Assembly (NCBI GenBank): GCA_023313575.1
Contig: JAJTTP010000018.1
Span: forward strand, 310,001 to 374,000
Length of the DNA stretch: 64,000 nt
Source of the DNA: Eutypella sp. D-1
Lineage: Eukaryota > Ascomycota > Sordariomycetes > Xylariales > Diatrypaceae
Reading direction: 5' to 3'
This document shows positions 8,747-20,878 of this stretch, one piece after another (positions within the stretch are counted from its first letter, which is position 1; every line of letters begins with the position of its first letter). The notes under the pieces were generated by a model. It saw only the letters and a list, made by a program, of their open reading frames with translations. It searched no databases and was not told the origin of the DNA. Both the position numbers and the translations under genes were made by a program.

Positions 8747-10903
8747 GGCTGCGAGAATGACGGTTTCAGAGATTATGTTTGGGGTTAGTAATGCAATAGT
8801 AATGAGACAGTATTGAAAAAAAGTTTGGATCACGGAAAAAGTGAAATGTTTGGGGGATGGTTTTCTATTTTCAAAATTAAGGGTATCGATGCAGTTCGTC
8901 TTACTTTTATATCCTATCTCCCATTTCTGGGTCCGGTTCCTGCTTCCACCTACTGTGATTGCGAATCTTCCCCGAACTCCCTTCCCTATAGGGTCCCTTT
9001 CTCATAGGGTGCCTCCCATCTCGATGTCATCGTTAGGGTTCGCTTTAACTTCTTAGGAAGTTATCATGCACTGCAGCTGCAAAGCTATCGATCGTCTTAA
9101 CTAATTGCGCTTACCTTTAGAAACTTGAAAAAGATGATTTCGGGAGAAAGAACGATGCCATGAAGAAGCATAATCCGTCGGATCCCTGTGGGAACATGCC
9201 GGAGTCGGAGAATATAGAAAAGGTTGACGAATTGGTGTTGTTGAAGGCTACCACAAGGCCCGTTGGCAGTCCGGTAGAAACAGCCCTTCCCACTGGGAGG
9301 CTCCTCCCAAATTCGTACCTGCCATATCTATATCAAGGCTGTCAATAACCACTTATCTAGAGCATCGTATCGCTGTTTCTATCACATAACACCCTGGAGG
9401 GACTTTGAGTCCTTTTAACATTACAGGAGTACTCTAGTGCGACGCGAGGCACCAATCGCGAAGGACAAAGAACCAAACTTCATAGATGCCTGCCTTAGTA
9501 TATACATCACGAACATGTAGCAGCAACTATCGGATGAAAACTTGTCTGGACAAGGATTTAGACCGGGTGAGAAGGAATATTGCGTTCGTCCGCACGCTCT
9601 TTTGCCTCTTTCACCTAAACTTACCATCACTATCCCATCAAACCCTAAGACCTTATCCTCCGAGATTGAGGACCTACCTACCATTTGGTTATCTTCCGGT
9701 GGCTACGGGTACACAACACGAGTAAAAGCAAAAACAAGAGTCAAAAAATTGAAAATGAAGATTTTTCAAGAAAAGCCAAAACAAGACTCAATATAACCTT
9801 CAAATTTTCTTTTTGCTCTTGTTGTCATGGGCATTTAGAGCTCGATGGCTTCATGGAAGCAACAATTGCTCCGTACTTATCTATCACCACTGCTAATTAG
9901 GTATATCCCGCCAAAACCCGTAGCTTTAGGGACACTGAACGGCAACATCAGAACAACGGTGGCCCCAGAGGCACCCAGCAGACAGTTAGACCGTATAAGA
10001 GCGCAACCGGAGGACCCAACGGGAACGGGCTGAATATGATCATGTGTTCCATCGAGTTTGATGTATGAGGGATTAATAACTCCAAATAGATAAGATAGAT
10101 AAATAGCCTCACACGTCGCATATTCCCAGGGATGTCTGCGTGAGTGCTTTATTCCTCACGCCTACGGCGTTCAACACACCAACCAACCAACCAACCACTA
10201 CTAGGTATGTCACGGTCAGATGACCCTTACTTAGCATTAGGGGCTATTCTACGGAGGGAAAATATCGAAAATAGTTGATCAGATTGCAACCGTGTCTCCG
10301 GGGATGGTTAGGATATACCTATATAGGCTGAGGAACTGTTACGGCTGCACCATACCGTTATACCATCGGTGCGCAAGAGATTGGTGAATGATTGTAATTG
10401 TGGCAATCATACTGGTGATTACAGCCATATACATGTGCAACCCCTTGAAAGATAGTGGAGAGCTTATAGGGGTGACCAATCCGTAACATGAATCCCCCTA
10501 ATTCTGTATTTAATACAAAATCTTTAATATGCCAACCTACGAATTTCTCCATTTTATCTAAGATTCTTCTGACGTGACATAGCTATAATGGAAGAAGACC
10601 GCTGCTAAATATCACGCAATGGCAACGAGTTGTCTTGAAACCTTCCTTGATGAGTCCAGGCCCCTGGCCCGCGACCTCGGCTTCGATCACACCCCTACAT
10701 ACAGTTATGGAATTCAGATGTAGTCTTCAAGTTTAGTTTCTTACCGCATGTGCATGTATGCCGGCCGGCAACCTTACGCGTTGATTTCCATCCCATCCCA
10801 TCATATCCCATGCCGCCCCTGCATCAACCCGAAACGGCCACGGGCAATAATCAATTGTCCCCTCCCCAAAAAAGCCCGCGACTAGAGACCATCACGCCAT
10901 CAA
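8747..10903. other. Intergenic, no supportable gene
   Basis: About 2.2 kb with only short open frames. It includes a (CCAA)n run at 10177-10197 and a small hairpin (GCGTGAG at 10138-10144 pairing with CTCACGC at 10155-10161). No recognisable coding blocks or RNA genes. Confidence 0.5.
10177..10197. repeat. (CCAA)n microsatellite
   Basis: Four to five tetranucleotide units in intergenic DNA. Confidence 0.9.
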
Positions 10904-12855
10904 TCAGCCCAGCAAACTAACCATAGGTTCAGGCCAGGGCCCCCAGACGAGGGGGCGATCGCCTAGACGGGCGCTGACGGGCGCGAGGACGCGGAGGCGT
11001 CGACGCTTCTCGTCGACGTCGGCGACGTAGACAAATCCCGCGACGTTGGCGTCGCGGACGGCGGAGGCCGCTGCGGTGTTGCTGTGCGCGAGCCCCGCCG
11101 GCCCGTATACCACTGCCAGCGTGCAGTTCTGCATCGCTTGCGTCGGCGCTACTTTCTCGATGTCTGGGCCGGTTTGGGCGGTGGTGGTGGTGGGTGTGCT
11201 GAGGTCTAGGTCTTTGCTGGGGTCGTACAGCTCGTCGTCGTCTTCCTCTTCGTCTGCCGCTGCTGTTTCGGCTTTTGTGGTCGTGGCTAGAGGGTTTCTA
11301 GTTAGTACTGAAGTCTATCCAGTCGTCTCGCGAAGCAGTTACGTAGGTAGATAATATCTGATAGGGACCGAGAAGACTGCAGTACAAACCGACATGTTAC
11401 GTGTACTCTTCCGGGGGGTATTTCTGTGTGAGATAATAGTAAAAAAAGAAATACAATTTAGACATACCGCTATTCACCTTCCAGATGGAGAGGGCGTCGA
11501 ACTCGACCTGCTGGGTGTAGGGACTAAGGGTATTACGGGCGTCGCCGAAGAAGTACTCGCGGATACCGCGCTCGCGCACAGCCTGAAGAAACGCGGCGTC
11601 GCGGTCGGCGATGGGTTCACCGCGGCTTCCCGTGCTCCGCTCGAGCCCGACAACATGCACGGGCTCGCCCAACGTAGTCCGTTGACAGCCGAGCCGCCGT
11701 CCCAGCTCCGCGGCCACGCGCTCGCTCCCCAGCACGACCACGACATTGGCGCTGAACTCCGCGGCGACGTGGACGAGGTGGTCGAGGAAGGCACCGTCGT
11801 CGTCGGCGGGACACGCAGGCGTATCGATCAGCATGCCAGCGGCGCGGACATCGGGGTCCTCAGCGAGACGCGCGGTGGCGGCGGCGGCGAGGGCGCCGCA
11901 CACGGCGCGGTAGAGGCGCGGGTTCTCGGCGGGCGACGCGAGCCCGTAGTAATGCGCGATGGGCAGCTTAGGGGGCACGGCGCTGGGGCGGCTCATGGGT
12001 GTGCTGGCCACGCTCCAGCCGGCGCCCGCGACGTCCGACAGCGTCGCGAATACCGCCGCGCTCAGCGTCCCCGGCAGCGCCAGCACGCCCTCTCGGGGGT
12101 CCAGGTTCACCGCTAGAGGCTGCCGCCCTGCCCGCGTCGCCCACCCCGTCAGCGTCCGCACCACGGTGCTCTTGCCCGCGCCGGAGCCGCCTACCACCAT
12201 CACCCTGGGTCCCATGGTCGGCTGGGCGTGGGTGGTCGTATGGGGAGCTTTTTGGGCAGCGGCGACGGCGGACCGCAGGCCCTCGAGCTTGAAGTGCAGG
12301 TTGAGGTAAGCGACGAGGGGGCAGTGGTCGGGGTCCGGGGGATCGGCGACACGGGCCTCGACGTTGCCGCCGGGGGAAGACGAGACCTCGAGGACACAGC
12401 CGTGCCAGGTGTTGATCTTGGACTTCACGGGGCCGGGGATCGTGTAGACGGTCCCCGGGGCCAGCTCGGTGCCGTCGCGCTCCGCGGTCCCCGAGGCCAA
12501 CCGCACCGTCAGCGTCGACCCCTGCGCCACCGAAAACCGGTATTCCCAGAGCGCCTGCAGCGCGTGCGTCTCCGTCGCCGTGCCCGGTCCGCTTGCCGGC
12601 CCGCCGCCGCCCGGTATCGTCGAGGTCGAGATCGTGCCTGGTGCCGCGTTCGGGGTGGCCTGTTTTGTCACACATTGGGGGGTTAGCTCTACTTGCTTTT
12701 CTTTTTTTTTTTCATCTTTCCTTTCATTCCAAGTAACGTGGCCCATTCATTTTTTGAAGCCAGAAGAAACATGACCTGCGCTGCAGGATTTCAGTTGTAA
12801 TGCAACAGCCATTACTTACCGTCGGGGCAATCTGCCCTAAGCCCGGGATCGACAT
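10904..12855 (-). CDS. CLP1: CLP1, cleavage and polyadenylation factor (P-loop, polynucleotide kinase-related)
   Basis: Minus-strand exons are 12855-12820, about 12695-11468 and 11286-10904, giving about 548 residues. The first exon MSIPGLGQIAPT matches the fungal CLP1 N-terminus. The N-terminal beta domain (WEYRF, LASGTAERDGTELA, YTIPG) precedes the P-loop GGSGAGKST at about residue 181, NLDPREGVLALPG, and the acidic-linker C-terminal domain ending FVYVADVDEKRRRLRVLAPV...LVWG. CLP1 is part of cleavage factor IA (with Pcf11 in yeast) and acts in mRNA 3'-end formation in the nucleus. The second intron has a TACTAAC branch site close to its CTAG acceptor. The acceptor of intron 1 is uncertain (12696/12695 or 12687/12686, both phase 0) because the region upstream is purine-rich. 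The start at 12746 of the open frame is not the real start. Confidence 0.88.
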
Positions 12856-14131
12856 CTTCACCTTAAACTCATTATTGAGGGGGGTTTTAGAAGGGAAAAG
12901 AAGAGGAAAAAGGAGGGACGCGAACAATGATTCGTGGCAAGGACAAGTCAGGTGAGGGGAGGTAGTGAGAAGGTTAAAGTGAGATCCGGGAAAGGAAGAG
13001 AAAGATGGATGGAGACGTCGGGAGGTTTGTATATACGGCAATTCTGTATTGGAGGGTCGGGAATCGGGCTGTATTGGAATAAGTATCGACTTGAAAGTTG
13101 GTGGTAAAGGTTTTAAAAATTCGTTTCTCTAAAGTAGGAGGTCGGAGGTATGTAGGTGAGGTGTCTTGGGTAGTCGAGCTCTTTGTATGTAGTGTATGTA
13201 TGGAAGGAAGCATGGAAGCTCTCTAGAGCAAGATAATTAATTAGCTGTCGTTGCTCGCATGCAGCTAAGCTAAACCGACGACGCTTTGGATGGCGGGGCT
13301 TCTCATTGGTTCAATCGAAGCCGTCCGTAGCGCTATAGCAACACCCTAAAACTCCCTACTTCGATAACTATCATATGCGACTATGTATGGGAAATGGGCG
13401 GCTTAATCAATATATGCAAAAGTACTTATTATCCTTGTTTGCACGTATATGGAACGCGATACGAAGGCTGTTGATATATCCCAAATATTGAAGATTTTTA
13501 TACATCTAGACTATTTGCATCTAGTTTAGAGCAGAAAACTTATATAATCCAATGTCAGCCTCATAGTAGACCAGATGTTTCTGTTGCATCAAGTATATCG
13601 TCTCGTGTTCATTATTCATCATAGGATTTTTTTACCCTACCAGGGGCAAAAAGATGCTGTCTGTCTATAGTTAAGTAGAAAAGGAGGATAATGAGGGAAA
13701 GCTAGGAAAATCCAATACATTGCTTCATGGCACAGTACATAGATAAAAAAGTAACATAAAAAATGCGTGACTATGGGGGGGGTATATCTTTTGCCTTCTC
13801 GACAAGCGAAAACAACCGGATTCAAACCATGATGTTTATAAACGCGACACGCACGCACGCACGCACGCACACACACACATGCGTTTCCCGGAGAACTTTG
13901 TCCATGCCTTTTTAACAGAAAACTCCCTCCCCGATGCGATGCCATGCGATGCAGTCGGCTCGGCAGGGCAACCTAGAAAAAGCCCATTCGCTTATTCCAC
14001 TTCCCTTTCCGTTCCTTCCCTTCCTTTCCTATGCATGCTCCTTATATTCGCGAGCCCGGTCGGACCGTGAAACATCACGATTGAAAAAAATGTTCCCGTC
14101 TCCTTCCTTCCTTGCTTCCTTGCTTCTGTAT
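12856..14131. other. Intergenic between CLP1 promoter and IPMK 3' end
   Basis: No gene seen. It contains a long imperfect purine-rich segment near 12885-12960 (upstream of CLP1) and an (ACGC)n/(AC)n tract at 13847-13879. The T/C-rich block at 14090-14140 adjoins the IPMK stop codon. Confidence 0.5.
13847..13879. repeat. (ACGC)n then (AC)n microsatellite
   Basis: Five to six ACGC tetramers grade into five AC dinucleotides. Confidence 0.9.
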
Positions 14132-15576
14132 CTATCTGGCCATCTCCTCAAAAAGCTCTGCTAGGGAGCGGACGCCCTTCAGGACGTTCTCGTCCGGCCC
14201 CTGGCCGGGCATCCACTCCGCGTGCGCGAAGTCGATGAGTTTCAGGGCGTGGATGTCGGGGAGGTCTTGTTCCTCGTCTTCGTCGAGGAGGTCGGCTTCG
14301 TTCAGCTCGATCGTCAGCACGTTGCCGCCGCCGCCGCCGCCGCCGCTGCCGCCGAACCTCTCTTCCTGCATCTCCTCCTCGCTCATGCCGATGCCGCTAT
14401 CCACTCTAAGGTTGGCGGCGCATACGTCGCGCGTCGAGCCTCGCTTGATGTGTATTTGTGCCATCGCATCGGCCTCGGCTTCTTCTGCCTGGGCCTTGGC
14501 CTCCTGGGCTCGGGCCTCGAAGAGAGCCTTTTCTTCCGCCAGCGCTGCGCGGAGCGCCTCGCCGTCGCCCTCGAATACGAACAGGAGACTGGCGGAGAAC
14601 ATCCGGCTTTCCTCGCTCTCGAGCACGCGCTGCACGTGGCGGAGGTCCTTCGCGAACCGGGTCGCCACTTGCCTCCCGAGATCCTCGTCGATGCCGGCCG
14701 CCTCGTTGAAAATAAACCTCCTGAGGGAATCTGTGATGTTGCCGTCGTTGACGGTGAGCCTTCCCCAGTCCTTGTCGAAAACCCTGTAGTCCTCCTCGTC
14801 TAGCTCTTCCTCGTCCGTGGCGCCTTTGTATGCCCTCATGCCAGCAACCCGGAAGCCAAAGTTCTTGTGCGTCGTCTCAGCCGCGATTTTATCGAACCTA
14901 TCCTTCTTTTGTTGGGGCGCGTTGTCCGCCCATAACCGAAGACCCAGCTTCGCATCGAGTATGTTTGGTCGCTTGTATCCGAACGAGGCGTTTTCCAGCA
15001 CCACTGCACGGTCCGTCGCGAGTTTCTTCGAGGGCACCCATGTCTTTGCGTCAGAGGATCCCTCCTTCGTGGTCTTCACCTTCTTAGTGACGGGCTGTTT
15101 CGGGGCGGGAATGACCTCGCGATCTTCGAGGTGTAGATGCGACTGGATTTCCTCTTTAAGGTGGGCGGGAATGTCTGCCTGCTCTACTAGGCTGGGTATC
15201 TGGGCGTGTATTTGTGCTTCGTCCGTCGTCTCGGTCAAGGCTAACGTTCCTATATATGTGGGCATGATGGCCGCAAAGTCTGGATGCTGCTGGACGGCCG
15301 ACTCGTAGAAGTCGACCTCGGCCTGCGTACAGGGCTTAATAAAAAGTTCGCCGTCCGCATCGCACATCGTGCCAGCGCTGAGATGAGTCAGTATCCGTGT
15401 CACGTTGCAGAGGATCCGTCTAATATAGTCGGCAGTGGATGTGATGGATGTAATGAATAAGGGAATACTGACTGTCCGGCGACGGCGTAATTATATTTTA
15501 CCAGCTCCTCATGCTTTGGAATCTCGCGATCCTTGGCCGAGCTGGTTCGACTGCTGGTCTGGCTTGTGTCTGACAT
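14132..15576 (-). CDS. ARG82: Inositol polyphosphate multikinase (ARG82/IPK2 family)
   Basis: Minus-strand exons are 15576-15473 and 15377-14132, giving 449 residues. The enzyme phosphorylates inositol tris- and tetrakisphosphates toward InsP5, feeding phosphate signalling and transcription control. Exon 1 ends YNYAVAG and splicing adds H-AGTMCDADGELFIKPCTQAE, the family's substrate-lobe block. The catalytic PxxxDxKxG is PNILDAKLG (about residues 172-180). The C-terminal metal-site motif is LKLIDFAHA (about 416). Between them lies a longer insert with an Ala/Glu-rich helix (EARAQEAKAQAEEAEADA) and a Gly7 run, so the protein is larger than the yeast enzyme (about 355). The ATG at 15576 (MSDTSQ) is preferred over an upstream ATG because the extra 38 residues look like leader sequence. 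Confidence 0.9.
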
Positions 15577-18500
15577 ATTCTCTACGCCCGGTATGGTGAT
15601 TGCTTTCGGATAAGTTGTGCGGCGATAGGTGCGCAAGACAGAAAGGAAGAGGGGAGGAGAGCCGTAGGGGGGATTCCTGGGAGAGGTCACCGAATACGAC
15701 GTACGTATGGTAGAGTCCTTATGTAGTTATGGTTATGGGGGGAGAGAAGTTAAAACAATGAGGATAATTAGGGCATTTATCCAGCGTTACATGACCTCAT
15801 GCAAAATGTGCTATTTGTTTGTTCTTTATAGGATGTGATAGGTAAATGAGGCAGGCAGACAGACAAACACTTAGTTGGCTCGTTAGTCTCGAGGATTAAG
15901 GATGTTTAGAAAATGTTATGTTATTACGAAACTGCGAAGCGAGTGAATCGTCTAACATTGAGTGGTTCTAACGGAGGTCGTTGAGTAACTTGACGTCGAG
16001 TTGGGGGGGGGGATGGAAATGGAAATAGTTACTGGAAACATTGAAGGGACCTGAAAAGCCCACCTGAGTATGTATGGGACAAAATTATGGATTAGCTACA
16101 GGGGTATGTATGTAGCGTACATTCATGGGTGTACGGAGTACAGAGTAGCGCATGTATGGTGGCAGTACGTACTACGTACCAGGCTTATAGTAATGGGTAG
16201 TAATGGTGGGACAGGGATGACCTTGAGATGGATCTGATGGACATTCAGGATGTAAAGCAATCCGGGCAATGCCCCCCCCAAACACCTTATAAGAGAGGGG
16301 CGATTATCCCGTACATACGTACGTACTTACATATGGATACCCATATGAAGCACTCGGATTAGGTCTGGGTTACTCCCGAACTTTCAAACTTCCAGGTTGT
16401 CCACCAAGTCCACTCACTCCCGACAACCTGCTCCTTCCAATTACATAACTATGTACATATGCAAGTAATATAGGCGGGTAGGTACTTCTGTGGGTGCTGA
16501 TTGCTAAGGTTGTATGTACCTAGTAGAGTAATCGGTGGATCTACGTACCCGACCCGTCGACTCGCTACCTGTCGTTAGATGTTAGATGTTTCTTCTGATT
16601 GTCTGTGTGTCTACTATAATTGGCCGATCCCCGCGCGACGACAACCTGGGCAGTGCCATGCCGTACTATAGTAGCAACCTTCCATGGCACTAAATGAGAG
16701 ACACAAACCTGATGCCTACTACATACGTGCTACTGCAGCTGCATGGAAAAGAGTTGCCGCTTCTTCTGCAGACCGATTGCTCCTTCTATCTTGCTAAGTG
16801 GGGACCAATAGCTACCAAGGTACCTCTTAGTCGTGCTTGCCCAGGTGTGATTGACATATATGCCTGGCACATTCAGGAGGTTCTTCAGGGTGTTCTAGGT
16901 GTTATAGGTGTTACATATTTACTCTAGAACCCCCTTGTTCCCTGCCCCCCTTCCCCGCCTCCCGCGTGGCGGGTTTGCTTAATGGTTGCCTCCATATCGG
17001 TTCAGGAGAAGCTGTAAGGCTTGGCGGTTCCGTTTTTTTGGGGAGGCTTTTGTTTTTTTCAGGGCTCAGCCACTGCCGTGCAGCCGCAGCCCGTACAAGC
17101 TGTCCCACCTAGGGCACTGTCAGAGCATCCAGGCATTCTATTCACTGGCCAGACTGACTCCTTCCGAAGAGTTCCCCTCAGTCAGCCATAGCCAGTCATC
17201 TATCACAGTGAGCCATGATGACCGGCCGCAGCAAGCAACCTTGGAACTTTGAAGCTTATATCTCGAATTTCGCCTCGTCTTAAACAAGCAAGGTGTAAGG
17301 CAAATTCGATGCAATATTTTATGCTCTCTGCTTGTTCTCCCTCTCCCCCCCGCTTTCGCATTCTCCTCTTTCCCGCTTATCGGTTCGGGTCGGCGATCGG
17401 CCGTCTCGGGTTGCCTTTTATTCACAACTACCGAGTTATGGATATGATCTCTCACTATAGTCTCAATCCAACTCTTGTCTCGTGCATCGTGATGCCTCAC
17501 ACGAGGACCGTTGCCCCAACTTGCCTACCACCAATCAAATGAGGCCACACCCTCGGTCGCATAGGATTGTCCTAAAAATGTAGAAAATGTAGAAAATAGC
17601 TGAGACATTATTCTGCAGTGATATCAGCAGACGGGCCAACCGTTGGTCTAGCAGCAGCGCAGCTGGTCGGGCCATGCGATGCTATGCTGGGTTGTGATGC
17701 GACCCGCAGGCTCGGTACATGCGACCTGACCGTACTGTAAAGAGTAATACCCCTTCCTACCATCACATCAGCTGATCCCGAACCACACTCATCGCACTAT
17801 GCACCTCATCTCAGCTCTCGCGTATCTATGTGCGGAAGTGTGGAAAGCGGTAATAAATAGCTTCGTCCTCCCCGACAATCCTTTCAATTTATTGTTCCAT
17901 ATACAGCTTCTATTGAAGATCATCCTTCCGCATTTGTCCGGCAGCCTAGGATGCGGCCGTTAGTCGTAGGGCTGAGAAGGAAGGTATGTAAGGGGTGATG
18001 GATGGCCTTATGCGCAAGGGGCTCTTAGTAAAAGGCTGAAGGTGACTATAAATCGTCAGCACGAGGGGGCTGTGACAAGCGGTAAAACATAAAATAGAAA
18101 ATAAACTGGAAGAAGCCAACTTGCTGTCCATTACTACTAACGTGCAATGAGAATACGAAGTAAAGTCATTCACGATAATAACATGATGACAGAGAGCACC
18201 TGCACCAACACCAACACCAACATGCATGTTAATGTAACCGGCTGAGAGGCATTTTGAGATTTGAGTGCCTCAGGTTACATACCGGATACTTGTGTGCCCG
18301 TAAGAGGTAGGTGTAGGTGTGAAGAGATGGATAGCTCCTGCCCGAGTCGTTGAGGTAGATTGCAACTTCTGCGTAGCACATAGGTCTACGCACCTACACC
18401 CAGGCTGACAGGCACAACCTTGGAAGGAACCTTAGCAAGGTACACCTTCGTATCGTCCTGCAGTGCAACAACAGGGCGACAGAGCGATTTCAAGGTTCCA

Positions 18501-19079
18501 AGGTTCCCTTCCCGGCCCTTCAAATCCCTTCACGTCCGAGATCATCTACGGGCCGTCCCTTTTTCTCAATATCCGACGTAGTACCGGATTGTTCAGTGGC
18601 CACGCCCCCAACATCTTGGTACTTTCAAGGTTGCATACTATACAGGCAATTGGTTGGTAGTCACGTATGTTACACTGGAATCTACTCGACTTGCCCAGGC
18701 CACTTTGCTTCGTTGGCTTCCAAACATCGCCTCATTCTTAGGGTCGCCAGGCAGGCATCATCGTACTGGCCCTAACGCACTCGGCATCTGAGCCTCGCAC
18801 TTAGAAGAATCACTTTACCTCAGTTCGTTTAATTGGACAGCACGTACACCTAGACTTTCTCTTTTCATCTACGCACTTTTTCCCTGCCTATTCACCTACA
18901 GCCCCAAATCTACCATGCAGTGCACCGCTGACGAATCCAATCGCGTCACTCCCCGGTTTCGACTTACCTCCGCCTCATCGTGACCCATAGGTGCTAACTC
19001 TTTCTAGGGAAAGGGCGAATCACCAACTACAGTAGCAGCAGTCTTCATGGCAGAGTAGGCCCCAGGTCCATCTATCGCA
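15577..19079. other. 3.5-kb intergenic region, no supportable gene
   Basis: Only short, featureless open frames. It contains a G10 run at 16003-16012, TACGTA palindrome clusters (about 16164-16180, 16312-16328), and several scattered TACCTA/TAGGTA motifs. A pyrimidine-rich stretch at 18850-18900 lies about 200 bp before the ARB1 start and is probably its promoter. Confidence 0.5.
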
Positions 19080-20878
19080 ATGGATAACACAATCTCTACA
19101 AGCAACGGTTCAGTTGCACAGCCCATGGATGGCAATGACACCATCCCCGGCGCGATCATACACGACTTGGGCGTCACCTCTGCCAGCACCGCCCTGGATA
19201 GTGATGTATCGAACCGGGGCGCAGATGCAGGCCAACTTCCTGTCCCCGGTGAGGACCGTGGCTCCGTCCCACTGGATGCCGGCATCGATCCCGGCGAGCC
19301 GGTTAAGAAGAAGAGGAGTAAGGGTCAAAAGGGTCACAGGAAAGGCGGCTTGATTGGTCACAAGAAGGTCAGTGGCTTCGAAGGCAAGTAACCCCCGAAA
19401 GTGTGATTATTATTTGTACCTAACCTGGGGACAGAGTTCTACGCCGACCCCCCTTTGAGCCCCGCCGAGGCCGCCGAGGAGGAAGGTATCTATAGCCAGT
19501 AAGAGCCCTCATTTTCTTATCTCATCGTACCTAAAGCTGACCTTTCGCAGATCTCGTCCATTCCTCGAGTGAGTGTAATATATCTAGTTACCGGCGTCAG
19601 CGTTCTAATCATGACTGTAGCCGTATGGAAGAATGCATCCAGCGCTACCGAGCACGCCGTAGAATGGATCCTGAACAGATCAAGATGTTCAATAGGTACA
19701 TGTTCATGGGCGGGGTCAACAGTGAGCCGCGACAATTTACGGGCATGGCTTTGGACACCGAGACCTTAACGGCCGCCGATAAGGACTTGGCCCGTACCAT
19801 GACCGCCGTGGACTTCATCGGTGGGTCAGGTAGCCGGTATTATGAGATAGGCGATGAGGAGCATTGGGATGTCGATTTCGAGGGTGTCGTCAAGGGCTTT
19901 CTGTAGGTCAACCCCATACAAGAATTTCAAAAAAGGAAATTCACGAATGCAACCCTCGTATAGCCATGCTGACGTACAGCGAACCCTAGATCCCGCACGG
20001 TCCTCGACATGTACATGTACGATGGGCCGGCCATCACGAAAGCCGCAGGACTCATCAAGAACTTCCTCAACTACGTGCTGGCACACGACGCATGCCCCGA
20101 GTACGCAGCGAACATCATGGCAGCCCGAAACGTCTGCGATGCCGCGCCGCAGGAGCTACGTGCCGCATATGAGCTGCTGACCTCATTACCTGGCAGTTTC
20201 AACGGTGCTACGGCATCGCTGTTCTGTACGCGCGAGGACGGGGACGCCCCAGGAAAGCAGGAGTACTTCGATGAGTGGGTGATCTTTCGCCTGACGGTCC
20301 TCGAGTGCTTGACGAACACAGAAACGCGCAAGAAACTCGCGGGACTCAACGACCCGAGCGCGATCCGTGCCGTTGATACCAGGGAGCAGGAATACGAGGT
20401 CCGCGACATCCAGCGCCCGCGCGTCAAGTACAAGAAGATGTTCGAGGAAGAGCTGGCGCGGCAGGGTCTCGGGGGCGGCCGGGTCAAACCGGCGGGGCGC
20501 GTCATCCTGGGCCCAGCCATCATCGCGCACGGTCGGCACGGCCTGCCGCGCCCCGACGAGGTCGACTTCAGCGACGCGCCCGGCGAGCAGTATCTGCTCG
20601 AGGACGAGCTGCTGGCGAAACTGCAGCCCGGCATGAAGCTCCGGCTCGTGACGTGCGGGCTTGCTTTTGCCGACGACGGCGGCGAGGACTTTGGTGGTCT
20701 CCGGTTCATCAAGAAGGCCCTCGACGTCCGCGTTTCCTTCGACACTTTCCTACCTCAGTCCCTCATGGTGCGCTGGCGCGAGCCCGTCCCCAACGAGCGG
20801 CCTGCGCCCAGCGTCGCTAACCCCAACGTCGAGAGCGCCGCTGCGGGCGACGCTGCTGGGACCGCTGATTTCGACTGA
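19080..20878 (+). CDS. ARB1: Arb1, Argonaute siRNA chaperone (ARC) complex subunit
   Basis: Five exons: 19080-19383, 19435-19498, 19551-19568 (18 nt), 19621-19902 and 19990-20878, giving 518 residues. Arb1 with Arb2 holds Argonaute carrying duplex siRNA in fission yeast and is needed for heterochromatin silencing. Diagnostic Arb1 blocks are GFEEFYADPPLSPAEA, RPFLDRMEECIQRYRARRRMD, FNRYMFMGGVNSEPRQFTGM, FLNYVLAHDACPEYAANI, LTSLPGSFNGA, YEVRDIQRPRVKYKKMFEEE, LAKLQPGMKLRLVTCGLAF and VSFDTFLPQSLMVRWREP. A lysine-rich N-terminal segment (KKKRSKGQKGHRKGG) precedes the domain. The first intron begins GCAAGT after AAG, the usual context of rare GC-AG introns; the others are GT-AG. Joining the micro-exon restores YSQSRPFLDRMEEC, which supports the model. 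Confidence 0.9.

Noticed and set aside
11394..12116. 240-codon plus-strand frame opposite CLP1
   Set aside because: Antisense shadow; the opposite strand has the P-loop and full CLP1 structure.
16162..16328. Clustered TACGTA palindromes as a possible CRISPR-like or regulatory array
   Set aside because: Irregular spacing and no repeated spacers; they look like ordinary simple sequence in a fungal spacer.
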